Of a DNA stretch of 64,000 nucleotides, positions 1 to 9,715 are shown piece by piece (positions within the stretch are counted from its first letter, which is position 1; each line of letters begins with the position of its first letter). Made by a program: the position numbers and the translations under genes. Where the stretch lies: assembly GCA_013286795.1 (NCBI GenBank), contig JABDFA010000002.1:55929-119928 (forward strand). The letters run 5' to 3'. The notes under the pieces were generated by a model. That model was not told the DNA's origin. It made no database searches and saw nothing but the letters and a program-made list of their open reading frames with translations. This DNA comes from Candidatus Babelota bacterium. Lineage in GTDB: Bacteria > Babelota > Babeliae > Babelales > JABDEC01.

Positions 1-18
1 TTAAAAAACATGTATCTC

Positions 19-1041
19 CTATAGAACATCTAAATAATAATCATCAAATAAGCCTTGTTTGGCTTTATAATATCCCACAAAAGATATCATAGCTGCATTA
101 TCTGTGCAATAGGGAGCTGATGGCGTAAAAAATTGAATGTTTTTTTGTTTACATAAATTAGCAAGTTCTGTTTTTAAGTATTTATTACAAGCAACTCCAC
201 CTACAAATGAAATAGCTTTAACTTGAGGATACATTTTAAGAGCCAATTTTATTTTATTTTGGAAAATATCTTTAACACAAACTAAAAGCGAACTGGCAAC
301 TTCTTGTTGTAATTTTAAGTCATCAGATTTAAGAAATTTTCTGGATTTTAAATCATAAGCACCTCTTTTGGCAAGATCATACAATACAGCAGTTTTTAAA
401 CCAGAAAAACTAAAGTTTAATGTGTCGTTTTGACCACGTGGGTAATTAAAGAAATCAATAAAATCTACATCTTTAGCCAATTTTTCTATAACAGGTCCTC
501 CCGGGTAAGGCAAATCTATAAATTTTGCAATTTTATCAAACGCTTCTCCTGCTGCATCATCAAGAGTTTGGCCTAAAACTTGGTATTTACCAAAATCTTC
601 AATTAAATAAATACTGGTGTGTCCACCAGATGCTGTAAGACAAATATGTGGAAATGGGACATTGTACTCTAAAAATGAGGAAAACGCGTGCCCTTCTAAA
701 TGATTAACACCTATAATTTTTTTCTTGGTTGCCCATGCAACAGTTTTTGCAAAACATAAACCAATAAGTAAGGAACCTGCTAATCCCGGTTTGGTAGTAA
801 CAGCAAAAACATCTATATCTTCAAGCTTTAAATTAGCTTTATCAAGAGCTCTTTGAACAATAAATGAGATTTTTTCTAAATGGGATCGTGATGCTATTTC
901 TGGGACAACTCCTCCAAAATTTTTCTGTAATTCTATTTGTGAGAAAAGTTCGTTAGAAAGAATTCCTCTTTTACTACTATAAACCGCTGCTGCAGTTTCA
1001 TCACATGAAGACTCTATACCCAAAATGTTTAATTCTTTCAT
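19..1041 (-). CDS. tsaD: tRNA N6-adenosine threonylcarbamoyltransferase TsaD
   Basis: TsaD transfers the threonylcarbamoyl group from threonylcarbamoyl-AMP to A37 of tRNAs that read ANN codons, working with TsaB and TsaE in the cytoplasm. The 340-residue length is normal for the family. The N-terminus carries the ASKHA phosphate-binding stretch (GIESSCDETAAAV), and HLEGH at residues 114-118 supplies the metal-binding histidines. ASGGHTS near residue 137 and FVGGVACN further on are also family signatures. An unannotated secreted protein gene lies 8 bp upstream in the same direction, so the two are probably cotranscribed. Neither TsaB nor TsaE is in this window. Identification is secure. Confidence 0.97.
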   Translation of the reverse strand: MKELNILGIESSCDETAAAVYSSKRGILSNELFSQIELQKNFGGVVPEIASRSHLEKISFIVQRALDKANLKLEDIDVFAVTTKPGLAGSLLIGLCFAKTVAWATKKKIIGVNHLEGHAFSSFLEYNVPFPHICLTASGGHTSIYLIEDFGKYQVLGQTLDDAAGEAFDKIAKFIDLPYPGGPVIEKLAKDVDFIDFFNYPRGQNDTLNFSFSGLKTAVLYDLAKRGAYDLKSRKFLKSDDLKLQQEVASSLLVCVKDIFQNKIKLALKMYPQVKAISFVGGVACNKYLKTELANLCKQKNIQFFTPSAPYCTDNAAMISFVGYYKAKQGLFDDYYLDVL

Positions 1042-1049
1042 TATTTAAC

Positions 1050-1721
1050 TCAAACTATTATAGAAACTTTGGATTTAGACTTTTTAACATCTATTAACTC
1101 TTCTTTTTTATGAAAAGGTCTTAAATTCATAGAGAACAAACAGGACTTGGCCATTTTTTCTTCAAGTTCAGATTTTTTTATTCTTGATTCAATTTTGATG
1201 ATGGGAAGTTTTGGCACTTTACTATTTTTTTTGTAAGAAACATTTTCAATGTTAATCTTTAAATCACTGGGTGACAAGGGTATAATAATAGTATCATCAG
1301 GTATTATTATTTTTCCTGATTTTTTAATTAAATTAACTTTTTTTACTTGCCAATCAATAATAGAATCTTTTTCTATTTTATTTAATTTAAAAAATTTATA
1401 ATCTTTATCTTTTTTTAACACTAAATTTTTTATAGTATTTTCATCAGAATTAAAAGTTATATCTTCAGCGCAAACAAATAAAACATTTAAACTATCTTTT
1501 AATTTATTAAGATTTATCTTAAAAGAACTGGTTTTGCCCTTAATTTTAAACATCTGACCATTATAATAAACGTCAAAACAGGTTGTTTCCGGAAACATTG
1601 ACAGTTTAATAGCAGCTAAGAAATGTTTTTTTAAATTATTATTTAGTCTTGAATAAATATTAAAATTAAAGACAAATAAAAGAATAAGAACAGGTTTTAT
1701 TATAAAAAATTGTCTATTCAT
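1050..1721 (-). CDS. Hypothetical secreted protein, 223 aa
   Basis: I do not recognise this protein. The first 25 residues form a hydrophobic signal-like segment after a basic start (MNRQFFIIKPVLILLF), so export or inner-membrane anchoring is likely. The rest is Lys/Ile/Asn-rich and predicted to be mostly beta strand, with two cysteines near the middle and a basic, serine-rich C-terminus. No catalytic motif is visible. It ends 8 bp before tsaD and is probably its operon partner, but that gives no functional hint. The start has no strong Shine-Dalgarno sequence. Confidence 0.7.
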   Translation of the reverse strand: MNRQFFIIKPVLILLFVFNFNIYSRLNNNLKKHFLAAIKLSMFPETTCFDVYYNGQMFKIKGKTSSFKINLNKLKDSLNVLFVCAEDITFNSDENTIKNLVLKKDKDYKFFKLNKIEKDSIIDWQVKKVNLIKKSGKIIIPDDTIIIPLSPSDLKINIENVSYKKNSKVPKLPIIKIESRIKKSELEEKMAKSCLFSMNLRPFHKKEELIDVKKSKSKVSIIV

Positions 1722-1784
1722 GGTAAAATTCCATTTTATCTATTATACTGATATCTAATATTAGTTTATATAAAAACCAGAATT

Positions 1785-2243
1785 ATGAAAATTGTAGCAA
1801 CAAATAAAAAAGCATTTTTTGATTATGAAGTTCTAGAAAAGATAGAAGCAGGGGTAGTTCTTACAGGAGACGAAGTAAAATCTTTAAGAGCGGGCCATTG
1901 CTCTTTAGTAGGAGCCTTTGCTACCTTCCATAAAGGTGAGTTATTTTTATTAAACGTAAAAATTTCCTCCTATAGTCATGCTTATCAAAAAGATGACAAA
2001 GAAGATACAGCTAGCAGAAAATTACTTTTGCATAAACGAGAGTTAATGAGATTAATTGGGGATATATCAAAAAAGGGTATTACTATAATTCCTTTAAAGG
2101 TTTATTTTAATGAAAAAAGTAAAGTTAAAGTTGAACTGGGAATTTGTAAACATAAAAAGGCTCATAACAAAAAAGAGGCTATCAAAGAACGTGATATTAA
2201 ACGTGAAACACAAAGAGAAATCCGCAAAGTTTATAAGTATTAA
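1785..2243 (+). CDS. smpB: SsrA-binding protein SmpB
   Basis: SmpB binds tmRNA and delivers it to stalled ribosomes for trans-translation. The 152-residue length and the order of motifs are typical: an N-terminal oligonucleotide-binding fold beginning ATNKKAFFDYEVLEKIEAG, then the GDEVKSLRAG signature around residue 30, then a basic C-terminal tail (KEAIKERDIKRETQREIRK) that enters the decoding centre. The gene is divergent from the hypothetical gene at 1050-1721 and stands alone. The tmRNA gene itself is not in this window. Confidence 0.97.
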   Translation: MKIVATNKKAFFDYEVLEKIEAGVVLTGDEVKSLRAGHCSLVGAFATFHKGELFLLNVKISSYSHAYQKDDKEDTASRKLLLHKRELMRLIGDISKKGITIIPLKVYFNEKSKVKVELGICKHKKAHNKKEAIKERDIKRETQREIRKVYKY

Positions 2244-2295
2244 ATCAGTCACTTGGTTTTGCTGAATCAGAGAGTTAAAAAAAGCAACTAAAATC

Positions 2296-2637
2296 TTATT
2301 TATTCTTATGATCTAATGTGCTTGAATGTACTAATTTAGCCAAAGTTTTTATCGTTGGGTTTTTTCTTTTTAATGTATGATACAAAGTAGAAAGTGGTAA
2401 TGAAACTTTATTTGAAGCTCTTACTTTATTTACAGTATTTAAATAAATAGAAATCACTTCAATAACACCTTCGGAATCATTATTTTTTAAACATTCCAAA
2501 ATAGCTTTGCCAATAAAATTTTCATCCAATAGATTTTTCGTTGGATTGTAAGCGATCAATTTTTTTCTATCAATTTTATACTTTGATATATTTTCTAAAG
2601 ATTTTTTTTGCCCTAGTGATATCTTTGCTTTGACCAT
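2296..2637 (-). CDS. Antitoxin with HTH, HI1420-like
   Basis: This is the probable antitoxin and DNA-binding regulator of a type II toxin-antitoxin pair. The C-terminal half has the pattern of the downstream HI1420-type antidote family: alternating helices, then a short HTH in which the ordinary A/G turn is followed by LPLSTLYHTLKRKNPTIKTLAKL (written in parts: LPLSTLYHTL, NPTIKTL). The start is supported by a strong AGGAGG eight bases before the ATG; that ribosome-binding site lies inside the end of the toxin gene, and the two genes overlap by 62 bp. The N-terminal 40 residues are lysine-rich and unusual. The family assignment is by motif recall. Confidence 0.75.
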   Translation of the reverse strand: MVKAKISLGQKKSLENISKYKIDRKKLIAYNPTKNLLDENFIGKAILECLKNNDSEGVIEVISIYLNTVNKVRASNKVSLPLSTLYHTLKRKNPTIKTLAKLVHSSTLDHKNK

Positions 2638-2896
2638 TTTTATTGCCTCCTAATAACAATACAATATCCAATTCAGCTATATATGCGTAATATACTCTCC
2701 GACCATTTAACCACCTGAGTTCCCAAATAATTTCCGTATTAGTTAAAAATTTATGATCCCCAAAGTATCCCTCTTCTTCAATTTTAAACAATCTTTCATC
2801 AATTTGAAGTTGAGATTTAAGACCCTGGTCATCAAACCATTCTTGGTATTCATCAGATCTATATAATTTGTAGTGTTTCTTTATTATAAACTTCAT
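2576..2896 (-). CDS. RelE/HigB-like toxin (Gp49-like addiction killer)
   Basis: The 106-residue protein fits the addiction module killer family (Gp49-like, RelE fold), usually ribosome-dependent mRNA interferases. Visible features are YQEWFDDQ at the N-terminus, a central ELRWLNGRRVYYAY strand pair with the conserved basic residues, and LLLGGNKNGQSKDITRAK near the C-terminus, which is the family's Lys-rich dI..A signature. Toxin-first order is normal for this family. The antitoxin gene begins within its last 20 codons, giving translational coupling. Activity depends on residues I cannot verify structurally. Confidence 0.8.
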   Translation of the reverse strand: MKFIIKKHYKLYRSDEYQEWFDDQGLKSQLQIDERLFKIEEEGYFGDHKFLTNTEIIWELRWLNGRRVYYAYIAELDIVLLLGGNKNGQSKDITRAKKIFRKYIKV

Positions 2897-2975
2897 AACA
2901 GAAAGTGTCCAATATGTTGGAATTTAATGTCAATAATTTTTAGAACTTCAGCAAATAGTTGCTTTTTATTGGTTA

Positions 2976-4232
2976 TCAAAAATTAAATGATAGTGCTACG
3001 CCGGCTATGTGCATTTGAACAGAGTTTTTTCCGCCAAATGGTAATTTGTAATATAAAGATAAATATGGATTAACACATCTCTCACATTGATTACCATCAA
3101 TTGTCCAATCATAACTTAAATCTAAAATTAATTGATTTATGCTCCAACATTGTAAACTTTCTGCGGTGTTGGCAATTTGAGTAGAGAACTCATTTGTAAG
3201 CAATGCTATCCTGCTCTCGTTTTGCGCAATATGCTGATATGCAACTCTAAAAGATAAACCTCTAAATAATTTACGAGCTTCAATGTATAAATTATAATTT
3301 TGCATAAACCCAGGTTCTAAAATTGAATCCGCTTTTGCAAGAAAAACAAGATCATTCATTTGAGATTTATCAGTTTTTATTCTGCGTTCTTTTGTATGGC
3401 TAAATATTTGCAAGAACTCAACATCCACACCTCCCTTTAAATGCTCGGTCCAAAGGAGTCCTAAACTTCCACCAAATAATATTCCCCAGGATCCATCGTT
3501 ACCAAAAGGTATCGGAAAGAATTGATCTAATCCCGGCTTATAACCTGTTGGAAATGTGCCACCTACTCTAGCATTAATACGAACATTTTTTAGTAAGGGC
3601 TTTGATTGTACAAAATTTTTTGTCCATTGTAGAACACCAACCAAGTCTCCTATACCAGTTTTTTGCCAAGGCTCAATGATTGGTCCACCCAAACTTTTCA
3701 CTACGCTAGCAAAATTATCTGTAAGTAAATCTTTCACTTTAAAATCTAACGGAGAAATAGATTGAGTCTGATCTATAAGTTCGAGATTAGTAAATTTCAT
3801 TGAATATATAGGCAAATAAAAACTTATAAAGAAATCTTGAGGTAAATAAAATTTAGACATAACTCCAGCATCTACTACACTCAAATCAGCTACAGGTAAT
3901 ATATGCCCTCTAATTCCATCATCATTTTGAGGAGTAAACAACGCTGCTAGCTGACCTATTTCTGTATCAAGATCAAACCCACGAAGCATAGTTAAGGCAC
4001 TTTGATCTTTATTGAAAATTTGTAAAAAGCTTACATCATCACCATTGTGATTACGACCATTAACATGTACTGATCCACCTGCAAGACCTGCTAATTGAAA
4101 GCGTTCATCATTTACTCTATCTATTTCAAAGTTAAAATCATATCGTCTGAAAAGGTTTATTGGAAAATATCCAAAAAGATTTGAACTAAAACAAATAACA
4201 ATAAAAGATAAAATCCTAATTTTTTTAAACAT
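2976..4232 (-). CDS. Predicted outer-membrane beta-barrel protein, 418 aa
   Basis: The protein starts with a Sec signal peptide (MFKKIRILSFIVICFSSNLFG) and ends in an aromatic C-terminal strand (HIAGVALSFNF), the BAM-recognition hallmark of outer-membrane barrels. Alternating polar and hydrophobic stretches with many Gly, Asn and aromatic residues fill the rest. It follows the 942-aa secreted protein by 28 bp on the same strand, so the two are probably one transcript and may form one surface assembly. I recognise no named family. It implies a diderm envelope. Confidence 0.75.
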   Translation of the reverse strand: MFKKIRILSFIVICFSSNLFGYFPINLFRRYDFNFEIDRVNDERFQLAGLAGGSVHVNGRNHNGDDVSFLQIFNKDQSALTMLRGFDLDTEIGQLAALFTPQNDDGIRGHILPVADLSVVDAGVMSKFYLPQDFFISFYLPIYSMKFTNLELIDQTQSISPLDFKVKDLLTDNFASVVKSLGGPIIEPWQKTGIGDLVGVLQWTKNFVQSKPLLKNVRINARVGGTFPTGYKPGLDQFFPIPFGNDGSWGILFGGSLGLLWTEHLKGGVDVEFLQIFSHTKERRIKTDKSQMNDLVFLAKADSILEPGFMQNYNLYIEARKLFRGLSFRVAYQHIAQNESRIALLTNEFSTQIANTAESLQCWSINQLILDLSYDWTIDGNQCERCVNPYLSLYYKLPFGGKNSVQMHIAGVALSFNF

Positions 4233-4260
4233 GCTGTATTAACCTTATTAAAATATTTTT

Positions 4261-7089
4261 TTATTCATTTACTCGTAAACCAAAATCACCGTTTAAAATA
4301 ATCGCACCTGATGCAGAATTTCTTATAATTCCATTAATTTGAACGGAATCTAATGGAACATCCAAGCTTATGCCAATAGATTTAACTTGATAATATCTTG
4401 TACCTGATCCTGCAAAAGGTAATATAATATTTAAGGACCTTTGCAAATTAGAGTCTTTTGAGTTAAAACAAGCTATTAGAGAGCCATCAATGAAAACTCC
4501 ATCTTTGAAGATTCCAAAATCCAAATAACTAGATAAACTATTTTGTAATATCATATCAGGAACCGACAAAATAGTGTTATTATCTATAGAAGAACCTAAA
4601 TTAACAAAAAATCTATTTAATCTAGAAATATTAAATCCTCTATAATTATTAAGCGTGTAAATTTGTCCATTAAATGCAAAATCATTTTCACTATTTGTAG
4701 AAGATACTATAAATAATTTTGAAATAGGTCCTAAGGCTTGAGGAACATTAACATTTGTCCAATTAACTTCTGACGAATTTGAAGCAGAAGTTATATCAGA
4801 ATTATTGCCTACTCTAAACAACCCAACAGAAGTAGCTAATAATCCAAATTTGTCTGATTTAGCAAAGTCAAAATAAGCATTTCCTAAAACAGAGTTTTCT
4901 GGATAACTCGCCAGAGTCACTATACTTAGATTACCTGAAGAAAAGTCACTACTAGCTATATTTATTCTATCAAGTTTATTATCAGTAAGAACATATAAAA
5001 AGGTACCATCATTTTTTATTTTCTGGACAAATGAATAATTCCCAATTTTTTTAAATTGTAATCCTGCAGGAATATCAGAAAGGTTTGTTATATCCCCAAT
5101 CCAACTATTACCGGAACTGTCACATAAAATAGCAAGCCCAAATACTCCACCAACTATTATCCAATGCTCATTTGCAGATACTTGGGTTATTATATCAGCA
5201 GAATTAATAGGTCCAATATCTTTTAAAGCACCACCAGAAATTGAAACATATTTTGTTCCCGGATTAGCTACAAATGTTCCATTTCCACCAGATGTGCTAT
5301 TAGCAGAGAAATTTCCAGTATTCGGTTTATAAAAACCACTTTGAGCAGATCCTGACTCTAAAATGGCAATATTATCATAACCTGTTCCAATCAATAATGA
5401 AACGTTATTAAAACCAGCTGTACTTACAGGAAAATCAACAAGCTTATTTATTCCTGCTTTATTTTGTGGAAAACTATTATCAAATAAAGATATAGCATTT
5501 GAAAGTAGATTATCATTATTGCCATTTGACCATAATGTTTTTTGTACAGAATTTATATTTGTAGAATCACTTCCTGTCATGAACCAAAAATTACCTACTA
5601 ATAAATCCAAAGCAAACCCTGTTACAGGAACACTGCTTCCCATAGTGCGTTTCCAAGGTGTCCATGATTGAATTACACCATTAGAATCAAATATAGCTTG
5701 TGAATAAAAAATTCCAGGCTGTGTGGTTCCATTATAGTTATCAGCTATACTTGCAAAAACAGAATCATTAATTACTTTTAAATCTTGCACATTTTGACCT
5801 GCACTTAAAGGCAACGGTCCATTTCCAACAATGGCAGCTTTACTTGAAGAGGTTAAAACATCTGTAGAAGCAGCTGCTGGTTGAGTAAAAGCTCGTCCAT
5901 TAAAAAAATTACTTGAGTAGAAACTAGTAGGTATTTGACTAAATTGAGCTAAAGTTCCATGAGTAGAATCATTGCTTATTTTAGTATTACTCATATTATG
6001 ATTCACTAAGGGTAGCGAATAAACTGTATTATTTACATTTGAAGCTATGTCATTTCCACCTAAAACAATTAAATAACTTAATAAAGTACTAGTGATCATA
6101 GTTCTAACTTTTAAAATAGAAACATTAGAAGAACTTTGTCCTGTTCCAACTATTTGATTATTCAAATTAAATACACTATCAGGCGCAATTGGATCAAAAT
6201 ATATTTTATTATTTAATAGCCTACCTACTACAACAGCTCTAGCGCCGCTATTACCAGCTGCATTAGAAGTCAAGCTAACTGCAATATATAATCTTTGCAA
6301 AACATTATCAAAATGCATATCCACAATATTTGAATTTATATTAACAGGATTACCTATCATAAGAGCAGGGGTAGAGTTTGTCAAAGGAGCTGCTTTATTA
6401 GAAGTAGTAGAAGAATCAGAACTATCAGCATTAAAAATTATAGGTACTATAGCATACTTTTTTTGTTCATCTTGTTCTTTTTTATTTTTGTTCCCACTTA
6501 CAATTTCTTGGCTTTGCATTCCAATTAATGCTATTCCACTATTACCCTGACCAAAAGGATTTCCCGCATTATCTTGCACGGCTACAAATGTTCTACTACC
6601 TGCAAGATCGGCACCATATGATGTTAAACTCAAAATGTTTGATATGGGTTGAAAATTAGAATCATTAGGAGTTCCTGTTGAAAGTAGCTCAATATTTTTT
6701 ATATCGTAACTATTTTTAAAAAAATATACAGAATTATTGCCATCTTTAACAACAACAGGAAGATCTACTATTAATGACATATAATCAATTTTTGCACCAT
6801 TTAACGGATTATTCTGTTTTTCTACATTATTTAATTTGATATTTGCTGGAGTTAAACCAACAAACTTAAATTCTGAAAAATCACGAGAAGCTCTAGAAAC
6901 TGCAAAGTCATTATTAGCTACCGCTGTATTGGCACCAACAAAAAAACGAAACTTTTCAAAGGAAGCTCCAGCTGTATATACAGCACTTGGTCCTAAAGGA
7001 AAATTAAAAGTGCCATTCGGAACTGGAATTGAAGAATCAATTGCAAATATAGTCAAAATAAATAACGAAGCGCTCATACTGCGGACCAT
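4261..7089 (-). CDS. Large secreted Asn/Ser-rich repeat-like protein, 942 aa
   Basis: No family is recognised. A hydrophobic N-terminus (SASLFILTIFAIDSS) after the start suggests export. The rest is rich in Ser, Asn, Thr and Gly, with many short strands separated by SS/NN loops and recurring phrases of the type 'hhhVGG' or 'hLIGTG', which would suit a beta-propeller or beta-solenoid; this is inference. A lysine-rich linker (NKNKKEQDEQKK) interrupts it near residue 200. An AAGGA sequence seven bases before the ATG supports the start. The gene precedes the barrel-like gene at 2976-4232. Confidence 0.7.
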   Translation of the reverse strand: MVRSMSASLFILTIFAIDSSIPVPNGTFNFPLGPSAVYTAGASFEKFRFFVGANTAVANNDFAVSRASRDFSEFKFVGLTPANIKLNNVEKQNNPLNGAKIDYMSLIVDLPVVVKDGNNSVYFFKNSYDIKNIELLSTGTPNDSNFQPISNILSLTSYGADLAGSRTFVAVQDNAGNPFGQGNSGIALIGMQSQEIVSGNKNKKEQDEQKKYAIVPIIFNADSSDSSTTSNKAAPLTNSTPALMIGNPVNINSNIVDMHFDNVLQRLYIAVSLTSNAAGNSGARAVVVGRLLNNKIYFDPIAPDSVFNLNNQIVGTGQSSSNVSILKVRTMITSTLLSYLIVLGGNDIASNVNNTVYSLPLVNHNMSNTKISNDSTHGTLAQFSQIPTSFYSSNFFNGRAFTQPAAASTDVLTSSSKAAIVGNGPLPLSAGQNVQDLKVINDSVFASIADNYNGTTQPGIFYSQAIFDSNGVIQSWTPWKRTMGSSVPVTGFALDLLVGNFWFMTGSDSTNINSVQKTLWSNGNNDNLLSNAISLFDNSFPQNKAGINKLVDFPVSTAGFNNVSLLIGTGYDNIAILESGSAQSGFYKPNTGNFSANSTSGGNGTFVANPGTKYVSISGGALKDIGPINSADIITQVSANEHWIIVGGVFGLAILCDSSGNSWIGDITNLSDIPAGLQFKKIGNYSFVQKIKNDGTFLYVLTDNKLDRINIASSDFSSGNLSIVTLASYPENSVLGNAYFDFAKSDKFGLLATSVGLFRVGNNSDITSASNSSEVNWTNVNVPQALGPISKLFIVSSTNSENDFAFNGQIYTLNNYRGFNISRLNRFFVNLGSSIDNNTILSVPDMILQNSLSSYLDFGIFKDGVFIDGSLIACFNSKDSNLQRSLNIILPFAGSGTRYYQVKSIGISLDVPLDSVQINGIIRNSASGAIILNGDFGLRVNE

Positions 7090-7268
7090 AACTGTATCCT
7101 TAAATAGAAATCTATGTGTTTTTAATAAATTTGATAAATTGAATCTTATCTAGACGTGATTATTTTACACCAATTTATACTTATTTGGCAAATTCAAATA
7201 TATATGATATATTACATATAGTAAGAAATCACAATTATTTTTTTCAAAAAAATTTAAAAACTTATTTT

Positions 7269-8810
7269 ATGCACACCAAGATTTTTTCAGCAACTTCAAT
7301 TGGTATCAATGCTCATTTAGTAGAAGTAGAGGTAGATATATCTTTTGGCATGGTAAATTTTTATATTGTTGGGTTACCTGATACAGCAATCAAAGAAAGT
7401 CGTTATAGAATTATGACCGCTTTAAAAAATTTCGGAATTAAACTACCAGAAAAAAAAATTACTGTTAATCTTGCACCAGCTGATCTAAAAAAAGAAGGTA
7501 CTTTATTTGATTTGCCAATTGCCATAGGAATATTGCATGCCTCGCATATATTAGAGATACCACAAAATATTATGCAAGAAACCATTTTTTTAGGAGAGTT
7601 ATCTCTTGATGGAACAATAAAACCAATAAAAGGAGCATTAGCTATAGCAAGTGATGCCAGAAAACTTGGTAAATCTCGCATGATATTACCAAAACAAAAT
7701 GCTCATGAAGCGGCCTTAATAAAAGAAATAGAAGTAATAGGAGTTAATGATCTAAACGAGTTAGTATCATTCCTTAGAAGCGAAATAAAAATTGAGCCAG
7801 AACCTTATTCATTGCAAAATTTTGTAGATAGTTACATTTCAGATTTAGATTTTAATCAAGTTAAAGGACAGGAGCAGGCCAAAAGAGCATTACAAATCAG
7901 CGCAGCTGGAAATCATAATATTTTATTCATTGGCTCACCCGGTTCTGGAAAGACTATGCTTGCAAAAAGATTAGCTACTATTATGCCTAAAATGTCTTTT
8001 GAAGAAATAATACAAACAAGTAAAATTTATTCAATAAGTGGAAAACTTCCAGAAAAGACATTAATTACCCAAAGGCCTTTTAGAAGTCCTCATCACACAA
8101 TTTCCCAAGCTGGTCTTGTAGGTGGAGGCTCATTTCCACAACCAGGTGAAATTAGTTTGGCCCAAAACGGTATTCTGTTTTTAGATGAATTAACTGAATT
8201 TAAAAGATCTACACTGGAAGTTTTAAGACAACCTTTGGAAAATAAATCAGTATGTATCTCACGAGCTACTCATTCTATAGAATTTCCTGCTTCATTTTTA
8301 TTTGTAGCGGCCTTAAATCCATGCCCTTGTGGATTTTATTGTGATAAAAAAAAGAAATGCACTTGTAGTAGTCTGCAAATTGGAAAATATCTTGAAAAAC
8401 TTTCAGGCCCATTACTTGATCGTATTGATTTACAAATTCATGTCCAATCAGTTGATTACGAAACCATTACTACTAAAAACAATCAAAAATGCACAAGCTC
8501 TGCTGATCTTTATCAACCAATATCTATGGCCGTAAAAACTCAGTTTAATAGATTTAAAACAACCAAATTTAATAGTGCTATGAACACTGAGGAAATAGAT
8601 GAATTTTGTAAATTAACACCCGAAGCTGAAAATCTAGTAAAAAAATCTTTTGATCGCTTAAATTTAAGCATGCGAGGTTATCATAAAATTTTAAAAGTTG
8701 CTCGTACTATTTCAGATTTGGCAAATAAAGAAATAATCGATGCCTTTGAAATCCAAGAAGCAATTATGTATAGATCCCTTGAACAAAGTTTGGAAAGACA
8801 GAATAAATAG
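7269..8810 (+). CDS. comM: ComM/YifB-family Mg-chelatase-like AAA+ ATPase
   Basis: ComM-type proteins are hexameric helicases that promote branch migration during recombination and natural transformation. Domains in order: an N-terminal Lon-protease-like fold (FSATSIGINAHLVEVEVDIS, then NLAPADLKKEGTLFDLPIA), the AAA+ core with Walker A GSPGSGKTM, Walker B ILFLDELTEF, and the C-terminal domain. A four-cysteine cluster (NPCPCGFYCDKKKKCTC) is typical. I chose the ATG at 7269, giving 513 residues, because the upstream TTG extension is not conserved-looking. It is divergent from the envelope genes. Together with the ComEC-like relic at 29539 it hints at past or present DNA uptake. Confidence 0.93.
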   Translation: MHTKIFSATSIGINAHLVEVEVDISFGMVNFYIVGLPDTAIKESRYRIMTALKNFGIKLPEKKITVNLAPADLKKEGTLFDLPIAIGILHASHILEIPQNIMQETIFLGELSLDGTIKPIKGALAIASDARKLGKSRMILPKQNAHEAALIKEIEVIGVNDLNELVSFLRSEIKIEPEPYSLQNFVDSYISDLDFNQVKGQEQAKRALQISAAGNHNILFIGSPGSGKTMLAKRLATIMPKMSFEEIIQTSKIYSISGKLPEKTLITQRPFRSPHHTISQAGLVGGGSFPQPGEISLAQNGILFLDELTEFKRSTLEVLRQPLENKSVCISRATHSIEFPASFLFVAALNPCPCGFYCDKKKKCTCSSLQIGKYLEKLSGPLLDRIDLQIHVQSVDYETITTKNNQKCTSSADLYQPISMAVKTQFNRFKTTKFNSAMNTEEIDEFCKLTPEAENLVKKSFDRLNLSMRGYHKILKVARTISDLANKEIIDAFEIQEAIMYRSLEQSLERQNK

Positions 8811-8882
8811 CTTTAAAAACCATTCCAAATCTACTTTTTGTTAGTATAATCTTAAAAAAGTTTCGATATTGTGAAGGAATCT

Positions 8883-9686
8883 ATGAGTATAAAGTATTTT
8901 TTAACTTCTGTAATAATAGTTTTTGGCAGCTCTGTAAATGTCATTAGCCAAGATCAAATCAAAAAAAACAAAATGTTAATTAGGTATGTAAAAAATGGGG
9001 TATATGAACAAGTCAAAAAATTATTAGAAGATAGAGCCGATGTTAACGTCAAAAATAAAGAAGGATTATCTTTAAAAGAACTAACTACAGATCCAGCTAT
9101 ATTAAAACTTTTACAAGAGCATATAGACGCATTAAGTAAATCCTTAATTCATGCAGTAAAATCTAAAGATCTAGAACATTTAAAAAAATTATTAGAATCC
9201 AAAGATTATACAGAACTTTCAGATGAACATGGAGTAACTGCCTTAATATATGCAGCAAAATATGGATTAACAGAAATATCTCTTACTTTATTAAAAAGTT
9301 TACCAGAACTACTTGATAAACAAGACAATTCCGGCGCGACTGCCTTAATGATAGCAATACAAAATGGACAAGAAGAAATAATAGATATTCTACTTTTGAA
9401 TAAAGCTAAACCTGACCTAAAGACAAAAACTGGTGAATCAGCAATAATCATAGCTACGAACAATCTAGCAGCAGCAATAAAAGCAAAAAACAAACATAAA
9501 AAAATATTATACAAAAGAATCATTGATAAAATACTCGAATATGATCCAACACTTCTTTTAAAAGCTAAAGATATTAAAGTCGTAGAGCCTGAAAGTGATA
9601 TTAAAGAAGTCGAAGGTTTTGGTTTGATAAATTTTTCTGATTATAAATTACAACAAGAAAAACATAGAAAATGTATCGTAATGTAA
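8883..9686 (+). CDS. Secreted ankyrin-repeat protein with C-terminal CaaX box
   Basis: A Sec signal peptide (residues 1-23, ending near SSVNVIS) precedes about five ankyrin-like repeats, recognisable as DEHGVTALIYAAKYG and NSGATALMIAIQNGQEE units. The last residues are HRKCIVM: a basic pair followed by Cys-aliphatic-aliphatic-Met, a canonical CaaX box of the farnesylated type. In bacteria such boxes are known from Legionella effectors prenylated by the host. The ATG at 8883 has AAGGA four to five bases upstream and is preferred over the GTG at 8871. Function is inferred as a host-directed, membrane-targeted effector. Confidence 0.85.
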   Translation: MSIKYFLTSVIIVFGSSVNVISQDQIKKNKMLIRYVKNGVYEQVKKLLEDRADVNVKNKEGLSLKELTTDPAILKLLQEHIDALSKSLIHAVKSKDLEHLKKLLESKDYTELSDEHGVTALIYAAKYGLTEISLTLLKSLPELLDKQDNSGATALMIAIQNGQEEIIDILLLNKAKPDLKTKTGESAIIIATNNLAAAIKAKNKHKKILYKRIIDKILEYDPTLLLKAKDIKVVEPESDIKEVEGFGLINFSDYKLQQEKHRKCIVM

Positions 9687-9715
9687 AATAATTTTTTTAT
9701 TTTTGATATTTTCGA

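Noticed and set aside
7185..7268. Upstream TTG start for the ComM gene
   Set aside because: It adds 28 residues that do not match the family start; the ATG at 7269 gives the usual N-terminus.
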